Shown piece after piece: positions 5,110 through 12,885 of a stretch of 30,651 bases of DNA; positions within the stretch are counted from its first letter, which is position 1; each line of letters begins with the position of its first letter. The DNA is from a virus, in IMG/VR virus record IMGVR_UViG_3300031578_000234, positions 1-30,651 of that record, one strand, 5' to 3'. The translations under genes were made by a program, and so were the position numbers. The notes beneath the pieces were generated by a model. It saw nothing but the letters and a program-made list of their open reading frames with translations, was not told where the DNA came from and ran no database searches.

Positions 5110-7146
5110 ATGGCTAAAAAATCCAACGATAAAACGTTAGACATAATAAATAATTTATTTGATGATGGCTTAGATCCTTCAAGACAGATACTTGAGCGTG
5201 AATGGTATAGAAATATTCTTTATTACATGGGTGAACAGTATCTTGAGTGGATAGGATCATTAAGTACTTTTAGAAGAAAATATCCTAATAGACAGGTTCC
5301 AACCCCAGTTTCAGATAGTATCAAAGAATTTGTTAGAGCAAAGAAAGCGCTTATTTTAAATAAGAGTTATTCTATAAGAGTATGGCCTAACAGCGAAGAA
5401 ATACATGATAGAGAAGCTGCTTTGCTTGGCGAACAAATATTGAACCATTTAGATATAGCAAATGATGAGGAAATTAAAGATGAAAAAGAAAGAGTTGCTA
5501 TATGGATGATATTAGCAGGGACTGGATTTATAAGAACTTTCTTTGCAAAAGAAAATGGTGAATGGGGTATGGATGCTAAAGGAGATATTGTAAAAGAAGG
5601 ATCTGTATATAGTGAAAATATCTTACCTTTTAATGTTCATGTCGATATACTTGGTGATGCGCTCACAAAGAAACGATTTATAGGAATTAAATCTATTAAA
5701 CCAAAAGAGTGGGTAGAAGATACGTTTAAAGTTAAAATAGCCTCTGGCGAAGATATAGATATTATGGATTATAGTAAAAGACTAATGAGTTTTGTTGCCA
5801 ATGTTAGTCCATGGAAAGGCGCTGGGCTTGAAATTGGTATTGATTTAGCAGATACAAAATTAGAAGATACGTGTATTTTTAAGGAAGTTGAGTTTAAACC
5901 TACGACAGCATATCCAGATGGAAGATATATAATAATGGTTGGACAGAAAATTTTACTGGATTTAGATAGGCTTCCTATTCCTGTAGAAAAAGGTGTTTGG
6001 TATTATACTTTAACAGACTTCCATTATAATTATGTGCCTGGAAGATTTTGGTCAGATTCAGGAGTAAACAATTTGATATCCCCACAGAATTCAATAAATG
6101 CAATAGACCAAGCCCTTGAAATGAATAGAAGAGGGTTAGGGCGGCCTAAAGTTTTAACTCCTACTGGACTAAAAACTAAACGACTAAATGAAGGTGAAAT
6201 ATCTTATGTTGCGCTAGAATATGACGCTCATACAGCTGGTGGTCAAAAACCAGAATTTCAATCTGGCATTCAATTAGGCAACCAAGTATTAGAAGAACGC
6301 AAAATTCATCAAGGTGTTATGCAAGATTCTGGCGGTGATCCTAAGAATGTTTTAAGAGGTAATGTGCCAAGTGGTAAAGCATCTGGAGTCTTATTTGAAA
6401 ATTTAAGACAAACAGCAGAACTATCACACTGGCCTGATATCCAAAGATTTTATAGAGGATTTCAACGTGTTGCTAAAAAGGAATTAATACTTGTTCAAGA
6501 ATATTATACAGAATTAAGAACATTAAAGATAATAGGTAAAGGCAATGAAATTAGTGTTAGAGAATTTAAGGGTTCTGATCTTAGAAATAACACTGATGTA
6601 AGATTTGAGTTAGATGTTGGATTAGCCGCTACCAAAGCTGGTCAAACCCAAATAATAAGTAATTTAGCTACAGCTGGTCTGTTTGGAGATCTAACTGCTG
6701 ATCCTGATACTCGTAGTGAATTATTAGAGAAAATGGGTATTAGTGGTTTTAGGGATAAAATAAATCTTCACGTATCAAGAGCTCAAAAAGAAAATAATGA
6801 AATTAGAAGAGGTGAAATAAGAACAGTTTTTTATACAGAAGAAATTACAGATCCAAAAACTGGGCAAGTAATAAAAGAAGAACCGATAGGTGACGACCCG
6901 CTTTTTAAGTATGATGATCATGCAATACATTATGAAACTCATAGACGATGTATATTATCAAACGAATTTACAACTTGGAAGCCCGAACTTCAAACGATAT
7001 TGTTACAGCACACAGATGAACATCAAAAAGTATTAGCTGGAATGAAACAGAATGCAATGGCAGAACAAATGATGATGGCCCAGATGGGACAAAAACCTAG
7101 TAAAGGCGGAGAGATAAAAGCACCGCCGATAGCGGGACTGGAATAA
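5110..7146 (+). CDS. portal protein
   Basis: A 678-residue protein forming the ring at the head vertex through which DNA is packaged and ejected. Size and order (after terL, before scaffold and capsid) fit the large portals of P22/T7-like phages. The N-terminal region has the Trp/Tyr-rich helix pattern typical of the family (EREWYRNILYYMGEQYLEW, residues ~29-47), followed by RRKYPNRQVPTPVSDSI and the helix around FVRAKKALI. The middle contains the stem/wing region with GRPKVLTPTG. A Met/Gln-rich C-terminal helix (residues ~640-660, AMAEQMMMAQMG) may form the barrel. Ribosome site: ataaggagtac. No protease-type domain is fused to it. Confidence 0.85.
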   Translation: MAKKSNDKTLDIINNLFDDGLDPSRQILEREWYRNILYYMGEQYLEWIGSLSTFRRKYPNRQVPTPVSDSIKEFVRAKKALILNKSYSIRVWPNSEEIHDREAALLGEQILNHLDIANDEEIKDEKERVAIWMILAGTGFIRTFFAKENGEWGMDAKGDIVKEGSVYSENILPFNVHVDILGDALTKKRFIGIKSIKPKEWVEDTFKVKIASGEDIDIMDYSKRLMSFVANVSPWKGAGLEIGIDLADTKLEDTCIFKEVEFKPTTAYPDGRYIIMVGQKILLDLDRLPIPVEKGVWYYTLTDFHYNYVPGRFWSDSGVNNLISPQNSINAIDQALEMNRRGLGRPKVLTPTGLKTKRLNEGEISYVALEYDAHTAGGQKPEFQSGIQLGNQVLEERKIHQGVMQDSGGDPKNVLRGNVPSGKASGVLFENLRQTAELSHWPDIQRFYRGFQRVAKKELILVQEYYTELRTLKIIGKGNEISVREFKGSDLRNNTDVRFELDVGLAATKAGQTQIISNLATAGLFGDLTADPDTRSELLEKMGISGFRDKINLHVSRAQKENNEIRRGEIRTVFYTEEITDPKTGQVIKEEPIGDDPLFKYDDHAIHYETHRRCILSNEFTTWKPELQTILLQHTDEHQKVLAGMKQNAMAEQMMMAQMGQKPSKGGEIKAPPIAGLE

Positions 7147-7164
7147 AAATGGGAGAACATTTAA

Positions 7165-7425
7165 ATGAAAAAATTAAGAGCGAAATTATCGCAAATAAGA
7201 AATAAACCAGGTTCAAGTAATGCAGGTAAATATAAAGGTGTAAGTACCTTCTGTGGGCCTGCAGGAGGTGCTGCAGCTGGAAGCTATCCAGTGAATACGA
7301 GAGCAAGAGCTATAGCTGCATTAGCATATGCACATAATGCACCTAATCCTGAAGGAATTCGCAAATGTGTGTGTCGTCATTTTCCTGACCTTCCAGCATG
7401 TAAGAAAAGAAAAGGCAAGAAATAA
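7165..7425 (+). CDS. small Cys-containing conserved phage protein
   Basis: An 86-residue basic protein with a compact conserved-looking core: SNAGKYKGVSTFCGPAGG, then YPVNTRARAIAALAYA, then HNAPNPEGIRKCVCRHFP. This Cys-Gly-Pro / Pro-Val-Asn-Thr / Arg-Cys-Val-Cys pattern is familiar from short phage proteins near the head genes and from domains attached to some head-maturation proteins, but I cannot name a function. Cys30 and the later CVC and C residues could coordinate metal. The start at 7165 follows gggaga, 18 bases after the portal stop. Both ends are Lys/Arg-rich, suggesting nucleic-acid contact. Confidence 0.65.
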   Translation: MKKLRAKLSQIRNKPGSSNAGKYKGVSTFCGPAGGAAAGSYPVNTRARAIAALAYAHNAPNPEGIRKCVCRHFPDLPACKKRKGKK

Positions 7426-7455
7426 TGGATTCTTAGACAATAAGGAGAACTAATA

Positions 7456-7692
7456 ATGTTACTATATCGCAAACTACGTGAACTAATATCCAATCAAGAA
7501 CAACCAGAAAAACATACGGTTAAGATAAAGAAGACACCGACTGAAGAAAAACCAGTTAAAAAACCACCAGAAAAGAAACCAGTTGATATGATTACTATGC
7601 AATTTAAATATGCTATATATCGTAATAAAGAATTAAGAGCAGAAAGAAAACCTCTTCCTATAGAAAAATGGATAGAGCTACAGGAGAAATAG
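7456..7692 (+). CDS. small Lys/Pro-rich hypothetical protein
   Basis: A 78-residue product of unknown function with a strong ribosome site (aaggagaac). After a short helix (MLLYRKLRELISN) comes a Lys/Pro/Glu-rich low-complexity linker (residues ~20-42, with EEKPVKK and PPEKKPVD), then a basic helical C-terminus (MQFKYAIYRNKELRAERK). The ribosome site of the next gene lies in its last codons, so the two are likely co-translated. Its place between portal and scaffold suggests a minor head component. Confidence 0.6.
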   Translation: MLLYRKLRELISNQEQPEKHTVKIKKTPTEEKPVKKPPEKKPVDMITMQFKYAIYRNKELRAERKPLPIEKWIELQEK

Positions 7693-7695
7693 AAT

Positions 7696-7977
7696 ATGTA
7701 TAAATTAATAGATCTGAAACGAAAAGCTAAAAAAACACTTGAAAAACAAATGACAATCGGCAAAGAACAAGACCATTATCCATATCAGATGAATATCACT
7801 TTGGAAGATGAGGAATTAAAAAAGCTTGGTAAAAGCATCGGAGATTTTAAAATAGGTGATGATGTGGATATAATTAGTCAGGCTAAGGTAATGAGTACGA
7901 GACAGAGTGATGAAGAATATGGTAACAGTAGGCGTAGTGTTTCTTTACAACTTCGCAAAATGAAATTAGGCAAATAA
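7696..7977 (+). CDS. capsid staple-like protein
   Basis: The 93-residue sequence fits the pattern of small phage 'capsid staple' proteins: a basic N-terminal peptide, a YPY motif (DHYPYQMNITLEDEELKKL, residues ~26-44), a glycine-containing turn (GDFKIGDDVDI), a small beta barrel (SQAKVMSTRQSDE) and a C-terminal SLQLRKMKL strand. In that family the protein pins capsid subunits together on the shell. The position just before scaffold and major capsid agrees. The start follows aggagaaatagaat. Recognition is by remembered sequence pattern, so a structural search should confirm it. Confidence 0.6.
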   Translation: MYKLIDLKRKAKKTLEKQMTIGKEQDHYPYQMNITLEDEELKKLGKSIGDFKIGDDVDIISQAKVMSTRQSDEEYGNSRRSVSLQLRKMKLGK

Positions 7978-7992
7978 ATAATTACAACATAG

Positions 7993-8029
7993 TATCTATT
8001 AGTCTGTGCAGGGTCACTATTAATAGATA
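7993..8029 (+). other. hairpin before the scaffold gene
   Basis: tatctatta (7993-8001) and taatagata (8021-8029) form a 9-bp AT-rich stem with a 19-nt loop. The scaffold ribosome site (aaggagga, 8035-8042) starts six bases downstream. No T-run follows, so an mRNA-processing or translation-tuning role is as likely as termination. Confidence 0.45.
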
Positions 8030-8049
8030 ATCAAAAGGAGGAATTTAAA

Positions 8050-8862
8050 ATGAGTGATGTCATAGACGACACAAATCAAATAATAACTGGTAAAGATCAA
8101 GGCTCCAACCTTGGTACTGAGGTAAATCAAGATGGTGCCTCAGCATCTGAAGAATTACCTTTTGACAAACATCCTCGATGGCAAGAGATGAGTAAAAAAG
8201 GGAAAGCGGTTGATGAGATTTTAGAAACCTATGGTTTTGAAAGTTTAGACGAATTACAAACAACACTAGCTGATTCTACTATGCTCAAAGAAATTCTTGG
8301 TGAAAATGCAGATGTCGATAAAGTTAATAAAATTATCGAAGACTCTAAAACCAAACAGGCTTGGGAGGCTTACTGGGCATCGCAGGCTGAGCAAGAACGG
8401 TTAGAGAATTTAGATCCAGACGACAGAGCTAGAGAACTTGAGGAAGAAAATAAAAAACTTAAATATCAATTGAGGCACGATGAGGTTAGTAGAAAGCAGG
8501 CTTTAGATGCTGAACGTACAATTAAGTCCTATGAGACCGGTATTTCATCATCTATTAAGGAAGATAAAGATATCCCTGATTTTGCAAAGCCCTTCGTAAC
8601 TAAATATCTTGGAGTAGATCATCCAATGAATTCTGTTGATGACGATCATCTTGCTGATCCTAAAGAAATTAAAAAGATAGCAAGTATTGCATCTAAAGAT
8701 ATAAAAAGTCTAATAGATGCAGCTATTACTGCATATAAGAATGGCAAATTAGCAGCTCCAGATATTACTCCAATTCAAGCAGTCGCTGTAGCTGGAAAGA
8801 AAAAGATTGGAAATTTAAAGGATGCTGAGAAAGCATTAATAGAAATATTTACCAAAAAATAA
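8050..8862 (+). CDS. head scaffolding protein
   Basis: A 270-residue, acidic, strongly helical protein immediately before the major capsid gene, the standard place for a scaffold. The N-terminus is polar and disordered (residues 1-50), followed by helices (DKVNKIIEDSKTKQAWEAYW), a coiled-coil segment (LEEENKKLKYQLRHDEVS, residues ~131-150) and a Lys-rich C-terminal helical end (residues ~245-270, GKKKIGNLKDAEKALIEI), which in other scaffolds contacts the coat protein. No Ser-His-Asp protease signature is seen, so this looks like a pure scaffold and not a protease fusion. The ribosome site aaggagga is excellent, in keeping with high expression. Confidence 0.75.
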   Translation: MSDVIDDTNQIITGKDQGSNLGTEVNQDGASASEELPFDKHPRWQEMSKKGKAVDEILETYGFESLDELQTTLADSTMLKEILGENADVDKVNKIIEDSKTKQAWEAYWASQAEQERLENLDPDDRARELEEENKKLKYQLRHDEVSRKQALDAERTIKSYETGISSSIKEDKDIPDFAKPFVTKYLGVDHPMNSVDDDHLADPKEIKKIASIASKDIKSLIDAAITAYKNGKLAAPDITPIQAVAVAGKKKIGNLKDAEKALIEIFTKK

Positions 8863-8893
8863 TTAAAATATAAAATAAGGAGATACAATTAAA

Positions 8894-10210
8894 ATGGCTA
8901 TAGACTTTACAGATTATACTGCTATTGCTGATACACTTAAGTATGTGTATGGCGAAGGCTTAAAAAATCAATTTACTGATGAATTTATGACATATAATAC
9001 TTTCCCAAAGTCTGATAGACAACCTGGTGGTCTTGGATATCAATTTGGTATACGTTATGCAAGAGCACAGTCTGTTGGTGCAAGAACCGAAGGTCAAAAA
9101 CTACCTGATCCATTGGTAGGAAAATATGACAAAGGTTTAATTCTACCACAACAGATTTACGGTACTCTTAGACTTAGTGGTAAATCCATCGAAATGGCTA
9201 AAAGTGACCAAATGTCATTTGTTAACAGTCTTGCAGACCAAATTAAAGACATTTATCAGTCTATCGTTAATGATTTAAATAGACAAGCTCATTGGGATGG
9301 TTTTGGAAAGATTGCTACTTTATCATCAGCTTCGGATACATTAACAGTTTCTTCAACTACTTGGACGGTTACTTGCGATAATACCCTTGGTGTTTTGTAT
9401 GCTCAAGACGGTATGCTCGTTGATTTTTATGACGGTGCGAGTGTTGATACATCTTCAGTAGCTTCAAGAATTTCTTATGTCAGTCTTGCTGACAAGACAA
9501 TAGAAATGGAATACAATGATGGTACTTATAAGGCGAACCATCCTGCGTTTTCAGCTTATACTATCGTTGCTGAGGCGGTTCCTACAGCAGCTACAATGGT
9601 TAAAATGGCAACGAGGGACGCAAGTTTTGCTACATCAGATGTTCCAGTAGAAATGATGGGTCTTGAAGGTATTTATGATAATGGGGATCTTCTAAGTACT
9701 TTTGAAGATATCGCTGTTGCTACTCATCCAAAATGGGCTGCTAATGTTCTTAGTAATGGAAGCACTGATCGTGAATTAAGTCTTGACTTAATGCTTCGTG
9801 CTTGTGATGTTACAAGGGTCCGTTCTGGTAAGAATGTAAATACTATAAGAATGGGTGTTGGTCAGAAAAGAAAATACGCTAATCTATTGCTACCTGACGT
9901 TCGTTTTGCTCCTGGACAGCTTAAAGGCGGATACGAAACTTTCTCATTTGCAGCTGGTAACGGCTCAATAGAGATTCTTGTAGATCCTATGACTCAGCCA
10001 GGCAAAATGTATTTCGAGCCTAAAGGTATTATTCAAAGATATGAGCTTACTCCTCTTGGTTGGGGTGAAGGCTTGAATAACAAGAATATGCAGTGGAGAA
10101 GTGGATATGATGAGTACGACCTGTTCCTAAGAATTTATACAAATTTGGGTTGTGAAGAAAGAATATGTTTGACCAAGATAACTGATCTTACTGAACCTAG
10201 TTTGTACTAA
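8894..10210 (+). CDS. major capsid protein (HK97-type fold)
   Basis: A 438-residue coat protein, expected to form the icosahedral shell. It follows the scaffold gene with a perfect ribosome site (ataaggagatac). Typical capsid features can be seen: the N-terminal helical arm (DTLKYVYGEGLKNQF), the E-loop-like segment (GGLGYQFGIRYARAQSVGAR), the strand/helix block LILPQQIYGTLRLSGKSIE, and the spine helix region FVNSLADQIKDIYQSIVND followed by LNRQAHWDGFGK. The pattern Y-x-x-(L)-x-(L)-S-x-K-x-I-E is characteristic of a widespread phage capsid family. A beta-rich insertion (residues ~135-215) could be an I-domain. A strong hairpin follows the stop codon. Confidence 0.9.
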   Translation: MAIDFTDYTAIADTLKYVYGEGLKNQFTDEFMTYNTFPKSDRQPGGLGYQFGIRYARAQSVGARTEGQKLPDPLVGKYDKGLILPQQIYGTLRLSGKSIEMAKSDQMSFVNSLADQIKDIYQSIVNDLNRQAHWDGFGKIATLSSASDTLTVSSTTWTVTCDNTLGVLYAQDGMLVDFYDGASVDTSSVASRISYVSLADKTIEMEYNDGTYKANHPAFSAYTIVAEAVPTAATMVKMATRDASFATSDVPVEMMGLEGIYDNGDLLSTFEDIAVATHPKWAANVLSNGSTDRELSLDLMLRACDVTRVRSGKNVNTIRMGVGQKRKYANLLLPDVRFAPGQLKGGYETFSFAAGNGSIEILVDPMTQPGKMYFEPKGIIQRYELTPLGWGEGLNNKNMQWRSGYDEYDLFLRIYTNLGCEERICLTKITDLTEPSLY

Positions 10211-10229
10211 TTTTAATAAGTTATAAACG

Positions 10230-10270
10230 GTTCTGACGGGGAAGTACTTATGGTGCTTCCCCGCTAGAAC
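10230..10270 (+). terminator. long hairpin after the major capsid gene
   Basis: An 11-bp GC-rich stem (cggggaagtac 10237-10247 with gtgcttccccg 10253-10263, one GU) closes on the 5-nt loop ttatg. It is extended by gttct/agaac (10230-10234/10266-10270) across a 2x2 internal loop. It is the strongest hairpin in the window. No T-run follows, so it may be a partial terminator or an mRNA-stabilising 3' structure for the abundant capsid message. Confidence 0.65.
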
Positions 10271-10299
10271 GTAGAATGAAAAATCAATAAAAAACTTAG

Positions 10300-10336
10300 A
10301 GTATCCTGCTTATAAAGCAGGGGAAAACTATGATAC
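10300..10336 (+). other. hairpin just upstream of the decoration-protein start
   Basis: cctgct-tataa-agcagg (10305-10321) is a perfect 6-bp stem with a 5-nt loop. Flanking agtat (10300-10304) can pair with atact (10332-10336) across an unpaired strand on one side. The ribosome site aaggaggg (10338-10345) follows at once. Confidence 0.5.
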
Positions 10337-10350
10337 TAAGGAGGGTAACT

Positions 10351-10938
10351 ATGATTAAAGATAAAAATATTGCTTGGAAAACTAAGAGAATTGATAGAGA
10401 TTTTAGAAATATGTATGGTAATTTGAATGGTACATTTGAAGCTACTGGTGGTGCTGTTAATGCTGCTCATAGTGTTGCTGCATCAGAGCAGACTATAGTT
10501 CAGGTCGGTGCTGCTGGTGATGAATTTTATGATATATTCACTATTCCATGGGATATGGATATTTCTCAGCCTTTGCGTTGGAGAATTATTTTTTCTCATT
10601 CTGCAACTGGTGCAGATACACCTACCTATACTTTTGATTATATGGCTCGAGCAGCTGGTGAAGCTATTGCAGATATAACTTCACATGAAGATACAACTTT
10701 TTCAGGTACGGTTTCAACTACTGCTAATGCTATCGAAGTAACCGATTGGGTAGAGACCTTAAGTCAAAGTTACATTACTTCGAGTGATGTGCTTTTACTT
10801 ACAAGAGTTACTGCTACCAATCTTGGTGGCGCATCAGCGGATGAAATGGAACTTATTTCGTTGCAGCTCGAATATACCATCGCTTCAACTGCGTCGGACA
10901 ATAGACGCCATACAACTGATTGTGAACCTGTGAGTTAA
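10351..10938 (+). CDS. beta-rich virion protein, possible capsid decoration
   Basis: The start was set at 10351 because aaggagggtaact sits directly before it; the upstream in-frame ATG at 10330 has no ribosome site. The 195-residue product has a short basic N-terminus (MIKDKNIAWKTKRIDRDF) and then a beta-strand-rich, Ser/Thr/Ala-rich body (PLRWRIIFSHSATGAD, TPTYTFDYMARA, DVLLLTRVTATNLGG). Its place directly after the capsid gene, between two strong hairpins, fits a decoration or head-fibre protein made in separate amounts from the coat protein. No named family is recognised. Confidence 0.65.
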   Translation: MIKDKNIAWKTKRIDRDFRNMYGNLNGTFEATGGAVNAAHSVAASEQTIVQVGAAGDEFYDIFTIPWDMDISQPLRWRIIFSHSATGADTPTYTFDYMARAAGEAIADITSHEDTTFSGTVSTTANAIEVTDWVETLSQSYITSSDVLLLTRVTATNLGGASADEMELISLQLEYTIASTASDNRRHTTDCEPVS

Positions 10939-10948
10939 ATATTATAAA

Positions 10949-10968
10949 AGGGGAGCATTTGCTCCCCT
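10949..10968 (+). terminator. intrinsic terminator-like hairpin
   Basis: aggggagc (10949-10956) and gctcccct (10961-10968) form a perfect 8-bp stem with an attt loop, followed by aattt. It lies between the decoration-type gene and the next ribosome site (aaaaggagga, 10975-10983). Confidence 0.65.
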
Positions 10969-10989
10969 AATTTAAAAGGAGGATTTGGT

Positions 10990-11406
10990 ATGTCAGAATT
11001 TAGTGGCGGGTTGGTGAATGTTCCAAGTCAATTTATAAAAAATCTAAAACAAGTAGATAAAGGATTAGACTGTGAATATAATAAATTTTCAGATAGATTT
11101 CTTATTAAACATAACAATCATATAGTTTATACGATAATGGGAAGATATCCTGATAATCGTGAATTATTAGTTATCAAGGAGGCAGACTTCAGAAGAAAAA
11201 GTCTTGAGAAAAGGCTTAAAGAGTCTGAAGAATATGCAAAGAATTATAGAGAAAAAAAGAAACTAGAAGCTAAAGAGAGTATTCGTGATATAACTAAAGA
11301 TAACAAAATTCAATTACAACGTGCATTTGCTCGTGCAGATGTGGGTGGTAAGCAAAATTCTACTTTTAGGCGTGTTATACCAACACCTAAAGGAAAAGTA
11401 TTCTAA
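10990..11406 (+). CDS. hypothetical head-region protein
   Basis: A 138-residue protein with a strong ribosome site (aaaaggagga). The N-terminal half looks like a small alpha/beta unit (DKGLDCEYNKFSDRF, IKHNNHIVYTIMGRYPDNRE, LLVIKEADF). The second half is a long charged helix (residues ~68-110, KRLKESEEYAKNYREKKK), ending in a basic tail (RRVIPTPKGKVF). Similar two-part proteins are found near neck genes in other phages, but I cannot name a family. The length of the coiled-coil-like helix suggests oligomerisation or contact with a virion ring. Confidence 0.65.
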   Translation: MSEFSGGLVNVPSQFIKNLKQVDKGLDCEYNKFSDRFLIKHNNHIVYTIMGRYPDNRELLVIKEADFRRKSLEKRLKESEEYAKNYREKKKLEAKESIRDITKDNKIQLQRAFARADVGGKQNSTFRRVIPTPKGKVF

Positions 11407-11421
11407 ATAAAACAAACTTAC

Positions 11422-11454
11422 ACTACGATATTGTGGGAATAATATCTTAGTAGT
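11422..11454 (+). other. imperfect hairpin in the intergenic gap
   Basis: actac plus gatatt (11422-11432) pair with aatatc plus gtagt (11441-11454), with a 3-nt bulge (11447-11449) and an 8-nt loop. The next gene's ribosome site (aaaggagga) follows directly. Confidence 0.5.
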
Positions 11455-11468
11455 AAAAGGAGGACATT

Positions 11469-11996
11469 ATGTCAACAGTATTATTCAACCCAACAAATGA
11501 GGTTTTAAGAGGCATGTATTCAGGCATTGATTTTGTAATTAAATCTGGCGAAAAGATCAAAGTTGATGATAATAAAGCCAATCATCTTTTGAACAGCTTA
11601 ACTAAGAAAGGTTTATGTGTATTAAGTTATGGCGATAACGAACATGAGATAGCAGAGCAAGGTATAGCTCGTAATCTAAAGTTTAAGAAAGCCCAAATAC
11701 TTACTTATAATCAGGCTAATGAAGCAAGAAAAGCACAAGGTATGAGCTATTTAGAGCCACCAGAAGCTGTGAAAGAATATTCAATAGAATTAGGCATTAA
11801 ACTTAATGAGCCTTATACTATGATGGAAGCGGAGCAGAATGCTTTATCAAAAACAAATAGAGAAAATGCTGAACTGAGAAGCCAAGTAAATGATCTTACT
11901 GATAAGTTAAATCAATTATTAAGTCGTTTCAATTCTCAAGAGGAACAGTCAGAAGAGACTGAGAAAACACCTATAAAGTCAAAAAGTAAGAAATAA
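11469..11996 (+). CDS. hypothetical protein with C-terminal coiled coil
   Basis: A 175-residue protein with a strong ribosome site (aaaggaggacatt). The first ~50 residues form a small beta-rich domain (LFNPTNEVLRGMYSGIDF, VIKSGEKIKVDDNKA) of a type often seen in phage structural genes, where an NPTxE start leads into a peptide-bond-rich sheet. Residues ~80-120 are helical, ~125-158 are a heptad-rich coiled coil (NRENAELRSQVNDLTDKLNQ), and the tail is Lys/Ser/Glu-rich. The context between capsid and adaptor genes suggests a neck or head-completion role; no family is certain. Confidence 0.6.
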   Translation: MSTVLFNPTNEVLRGMYSGIDFVIKSGEKIKVDDNKANHLLNSLTKKGLCVLSYGDNEHEIAEQGIARNLKFKKAQILTYNQANEARKAQGMSYLEPPEAVKEYSIELGIKLNEPYTMMEAEQNALSKTNRENAELRSQVNDLTDKLNQLLSRFNSQEEQSEETEKTPIKSKSKK

Positions 11997-11998
11997 CA

Positions 11999-12022
11999 AA
12001 TGGGAGGTGTTTGCCTCCCATT
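11999..12022 (+). terminator. intrinsic terminator-like hairpin
   Basis: aatgggagg (11999-12007) and cctcccatt (12014-12022) form a perfect 9-bp stem with a 6-nt loop (tgtttg), followed by aaaattt. It starts two bases after the upstream gene's stop. It covers an ATG at 12000 in the frame of the next gene, which argues against that ATG as the start. Confidence 0.65.
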
Positions 12023-12044
12023 AAAATTTCTAAGGAGAAACGCA

Positions 12045-12884
12045 ATGTCTAGTTGTTATTCAATAGTTGAAGACGTTAGAAAAGGAATCAATGACTTTAG
12101 TGAAGAAAAGCTAAATGGTACAGAAGAAGGCGCTTTTAGTAATCAGTATGTTTTATCTAAAATAAATAATGCACAGAGATATCTTTATAGTGTATTGATT
12201 AAACGTATCCCAGAACAATTCTTATCATCAAAAGATATTACTGGTATAAATTCTGTTTATACTTTACCTCAAGATTTTGGTCGGCTTATTGTTTTCCAAG
12301 ATGAGTATGGTAGAAAAGTTTATTCTCTTAAGGCCAACCAATTAAAACTAAAAGATGCATCTGGTTCAGATAGATTTTATTATAGAAAAGGTAATGCTTT
12401 AATACTTGATAAAGACGGTGTTACTAAAACATATACACTGTGGTATTATCGTAGACCACGAGATCTAATTTTTGGTAAGGCCACGGCTGGAGGAGCTAAT
12501 AGTATAACTTTTGCTTCTACAGCATCTACGACTGCTGATTATTATAACGGATTATATCTTGAGAATGTGACCCAAGAATGGACATATGAAATAACTGATT
12601 ATTCAACTGCAAGAGTAGCTACCGTTAGTGGTACTGCTGAGGCAAATGATTACTATGGAATAATAAGCGACTTACCAGAACCATTTCATTTCTTGATATC
12701 ATTAAAAGCTATAATGGATATAAATGCTGAATCCCCAATTGCGATGAGAAGAACAGATAGAACTGATTTGGCATTATTCCAAGATCAATTATCGGAAACT
12801 ATATCTGCTTTTGCTCCTATAGCAGACGATGATGCAGATGACCCTTATACAGATTATGATCCTATTTGCGGAGGTGTCTGGTAA
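12045..12884 (+). CDS. head-tail adaptor (neck) protein
   Basis: The start at 12045 is chosen because taaggagaaacgc precedes it and the longer frame from 12000 would begin inside a hairpin. The 279-residue protein shows the helix-rich N-terminus of podovirus-type adaptors (residues ~1-60, NQYVLSKINNAQRYLYSVL) followed by the pattern YTLPQDFGRLIVFQDEYGRK and a beta-rich middle (TYTLWYYRRPRDL). The C-terminal helix (residues ~225-265) and acidic tail (DDDADDPYTDYD) would face the tail. In this order, between capsid and tail protein, the adaptor binds the portal ring and carries the tail. No strict family name is claimed. Confidence 0.65.
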   Translation: MSSCYSIVEDVRKGINDFSEEKLNGTEEGAFSNQYVLSKINNAQRYLYSVLIKRIPEQFLSSKDITGINSVYTLPQDFGRLIVFQDEYGRKVYSLKANQLKLKDASGSDRFYYRKGNALILDKDGVTKTYTLWYYRRPRDLIFGKATAGGANSITFASTASTTADYYNGLYLENVTQEWTYEITDYSTARVATVSGTAEANDYYGIISDLPEPFHFLISLKAIMDINAESPIAMRRTDRTDLALFQDQLSETISAFAPIADDDADDPYTDYDPICGGVW

Positions 12885-12885
12885 T

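Noticed and set aside
7494-7763. Minus-strand open frames over the head and ejection genes
   Set aside because: They are antisense to clear + strand genes, lack ribosome sites and show no family features. No minus-strand gene is supported.
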